Below, piece after piece: positions 7,021 through 7,969 of a DNA stretch of 7,969 nt. The DNA is taken from positions 1 through 7,969 of the forward strand of contig DJAM01000059.1 in NCBI GenBank assembly GCA_002429595.1, written 5' to 3'. The notes under the pieces were generated by a model. It was not told the origin of the DNA. It made no database searches and was given only the letters and a program-made list of their open reading frames with translations. This DNA is from Coxiellaceae bacterium UBA6002 (GTDB lineage: Bacteria; Pseudomonadota; Gammaproteobacteria; UBA6002). The translations under genes and the position numbers were made by a program. Numbering within the stretch: position 1 is the stretch's first letter; each line of letters begins with the position of its first letter.

Positions 7021-7848
7021 TTAGTGCTGCAGAATCCTACACACCCGCGCCATCCCCAACAAAACCCTCGGCCCTGTCCTCTCAATCAAACTCGGCTCTA
7101 CATAAAAGACCCGATGATTCCTAACAGCCTTCATCCCCCCAAACTCCCCCCACTTCGAATCATTCACAGAACAAATAATAAAATCCGGATCCGCCTTAAT
7201 AACAGTCTCATACGAAATCTTAGGCGTCTGTGATTTCAAATTACCAACAACATTCCGCCCCCCACACAAAAACAGCACCTCCCCTATCAAAGTTTGATCA
7301 TTCACACTCATCAAAGGCGCATGCCATAATTCATAAAACACAGAGACAGGTGATTTTTTATTATCCGTTAGTTCAGAGAATTTCTTAGAAAAATGTTCAG
7401 CAACTATCCGACCTTGCTTTTCATGTCCAGACAACTTACCAACATCTGCCATCGTCTTTGGGATACTGTTAATGCTATTAGCATGATTAACATAAACTTG
7501 AATTCCAAACTGATTTAAAAGTTGAATGTCTTTACGAGTAAAAGCGGCTTGCTCTAGCAATACCAAATCAGGATTAAGCTTAACAATTTTTTCAATGTTG
7601 ATTTTATAGTAACTCCCGACGACCGGAAGTTTTAGTGCCTGACTTGGAAAATTGCTGCAGCTATCTCGTGCAACGAGTAATTTTCCGGCGCCTACTTCAT
7701 AAACTATTTCAGTCAGGTTTGGAGATAGGGAAATGATTCGTTTTGCAGTTTGTTTTAGATTAATCGCAGTATTATATGAGTCTCTTACCGTTATCTTTGC
7801 ACTTGCCGATGAAACTATAAGAACCCAAAGTAAGATAAAAATTTTCAT
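7021..7848 (-). CDS. Periplasmic substrate-binding protein, BtuF-like (probable cobalamin or related chelate)
   Basis: This 275-residue protein begins with a signal peptide (core IFILLWVLIV, likely cleavage after SASA17), so it is periplasmic. The mature part is a class III binding protein of the Peripla_BP_2/BtuF type: RIISLSPNLTEIVYEVGAG (37-55) is the typical first lobe, NIEKIVKLNPDLVLL (84-98) precedes the inter-lobe helix, and FYELWHAPLM (171-180) with ADPDFII marks the second lobe. E. coli BtuF has 266 residues. Such proteins hand vitamin B12, or in relatives haem or siderophores, to an ABC importer. No permease or ATPase gene is in the window, so the substrate is inferred. The ATG at 7848 is chosen because upstream in-frame reading hits TAA at 7854-7852; GGAGAGAGG lies rather far away (15 bases). 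Codons after about residue 180 are strikingly G-ending (Gly mostly GGG), unlike the first two thirds. Confidence 0.85.
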   Translation of the reverse strand: MKIFILLWVLIVSSASAKITVRDSYNTAINLKQTAKRIISLSPNLTEIVYEVGAGKLLVARDSCSNFPSQALKLPVVGSYYKINIEKIVKLNPDLVLLEQAAFTRKDIQLLNQFGIQVYVNHANSINSIPKTMADVGKLSGHEKQGRIVAEHFSKKFSELTDNKKSPVSVFYELWHAPLMSVNDQTLIGEVLFLCGGRNVVGNLKSQTPKISYETVIKADPDFIICSVNDSKWGEFGGMKAVRNHRVFYVEPSLIERTGPRVLLGMARVCRILQH

Positions 7849-7851
7849 GTC

Positions 7852-7860
7852 TTATTTCAT
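7852..7860 (-). other. Possible two-codon upstream ORF (ATG AAA TAA) in the leader of the BtuF-like gene
   Basis: On the minus strand ATG-AAA-TAA ends three bases before the real ATG and is in the same frame. The GGAG at 7872-7869 is 8 bases from this upstream ATG, a better spacing than it has to the gene's own start. Ribosomes could start here, stop at once and reinitiate. This may be chance. Confidence 0.3.
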
Positions 7861-7900
7861 AAACCTCTCTCCATTCCTGAAGTGAGAAGTTAGATTTTTT

Positions 7901-7969
7901 GTTATTCCCGCGCAAGCTGTTAATTCCCGTGCAATCTGTCATTCCCGCGTGCAATCTGTCATTCCCGCG
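7901..7969 (-). repeat. Tandem array of a 20-base CGCGGGAATGACAGATTGCA repeat
   Basis: Read on the minus strand, two identical 20-base units occupy 7969-7950 and 7949-7930, followed by a degraded unit (7929-7911) and a partial overlapping unit CGCGGGAATAAC (7912-7901). The array runs off the window edge, so its full copy number is unknown. It is the same family as the repeat at 31-73, in the opposite orientation, and lies upstream of the BtuF-like gene. Confidence 0.8.

Noticed and set aside
7024..7233. Plus-strand open frame opposite the BtuF-like gene
   Set aside because: It is an antisense shadow made possible by the C-rich strand; its composition is low complexity and the sense frame has family motifs.
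7772..7954. Minus-strand 60-residue open frame overlapping the BtuF-like start
   Set aside because: It begins in the 20-base repeat array and runs out of frame through a signal-peptide-encoding start, with no family signature.
7901..7969. CRISPR-like array at the right edge
   Set aside because: The 20-base units are contiguous tandem repeats without spacers and match the dispersed repeat at the left edge.
7849..7969. Cobalamin riboswitch ahead of the BtuF-like gene
   Set aside because: No B12-box-like sequence is visible, and the available 121 bases are mainly repeats. The window ends too soon to exclude one farther upstream.

Overview
The window looks like the chromosome of an AT-rich gammaproteobacterium. 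The main evidence is a homodimeric, AceE-type pyruvate dehydrogenase E1 close to the Escherichia coli form, encoded with aceF and lpd. The low GC content, long A runs inside genes and many short dispersed repeats built on CGCGGGAATGACA fit a host-associated lineage such as Legionellales/Coxiella relatives. That placement is an inference from style and not a proven identification.

Layout from left to right. Positions 1-155 hold two degenerate copies of a 20-base repeat with a small hairpin, then an AT-rich stretch with a perfect TATAAT. A ComF-family phosphoribosyltransferase gene follows on the plus strand (156-842). It converges on the pyruvate dehydrogenase operon, and the 43-base gap between them is almost entirely one hairpin. 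The operon is on the minus strand and is transcribed in the order aceE (6802-4118), a small exported protein (4116-3727), aceF (3598-2327), lpd (2310-886). A 218-base gap containing a long imperfect inverted repeat (6882-7014) separates aceE from a BtuF-like periplasmic binding protein gene (7848-7021, minus strand). The right edge (7901-7969) is a tandem array of the same 20-base repeat family seen at the left edge, in the opposite orientation.

AceE (E1) decarboxylates pyruvate. AceF (E2, here with a single lipoyl domain) carries the acetyl group to CoA, and Lpd (E3) reoxidises the lipoyl group. The three genes therefore supply the whole complex that makes acetyl-CoA.

The least expected item is the 129-residue exported protein between the E1 and E2 genes, 1 base after aceE. 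Its C-terminal half resembles the periplasmic head subdomain of SecD. After it lies a 128-base spacer made of a 24-base tandem repeat and a perfect 14-bp hairpin, and then aceF, which appears to start at a TTG codon behind a strong ribosome binding site. An ATG-initiated reading of aceF would translate the repeats into an artificial 40-residue extension. No tRNA, rRNA, CRISPR array, transposase or pdhR-type regulator gene is visible.
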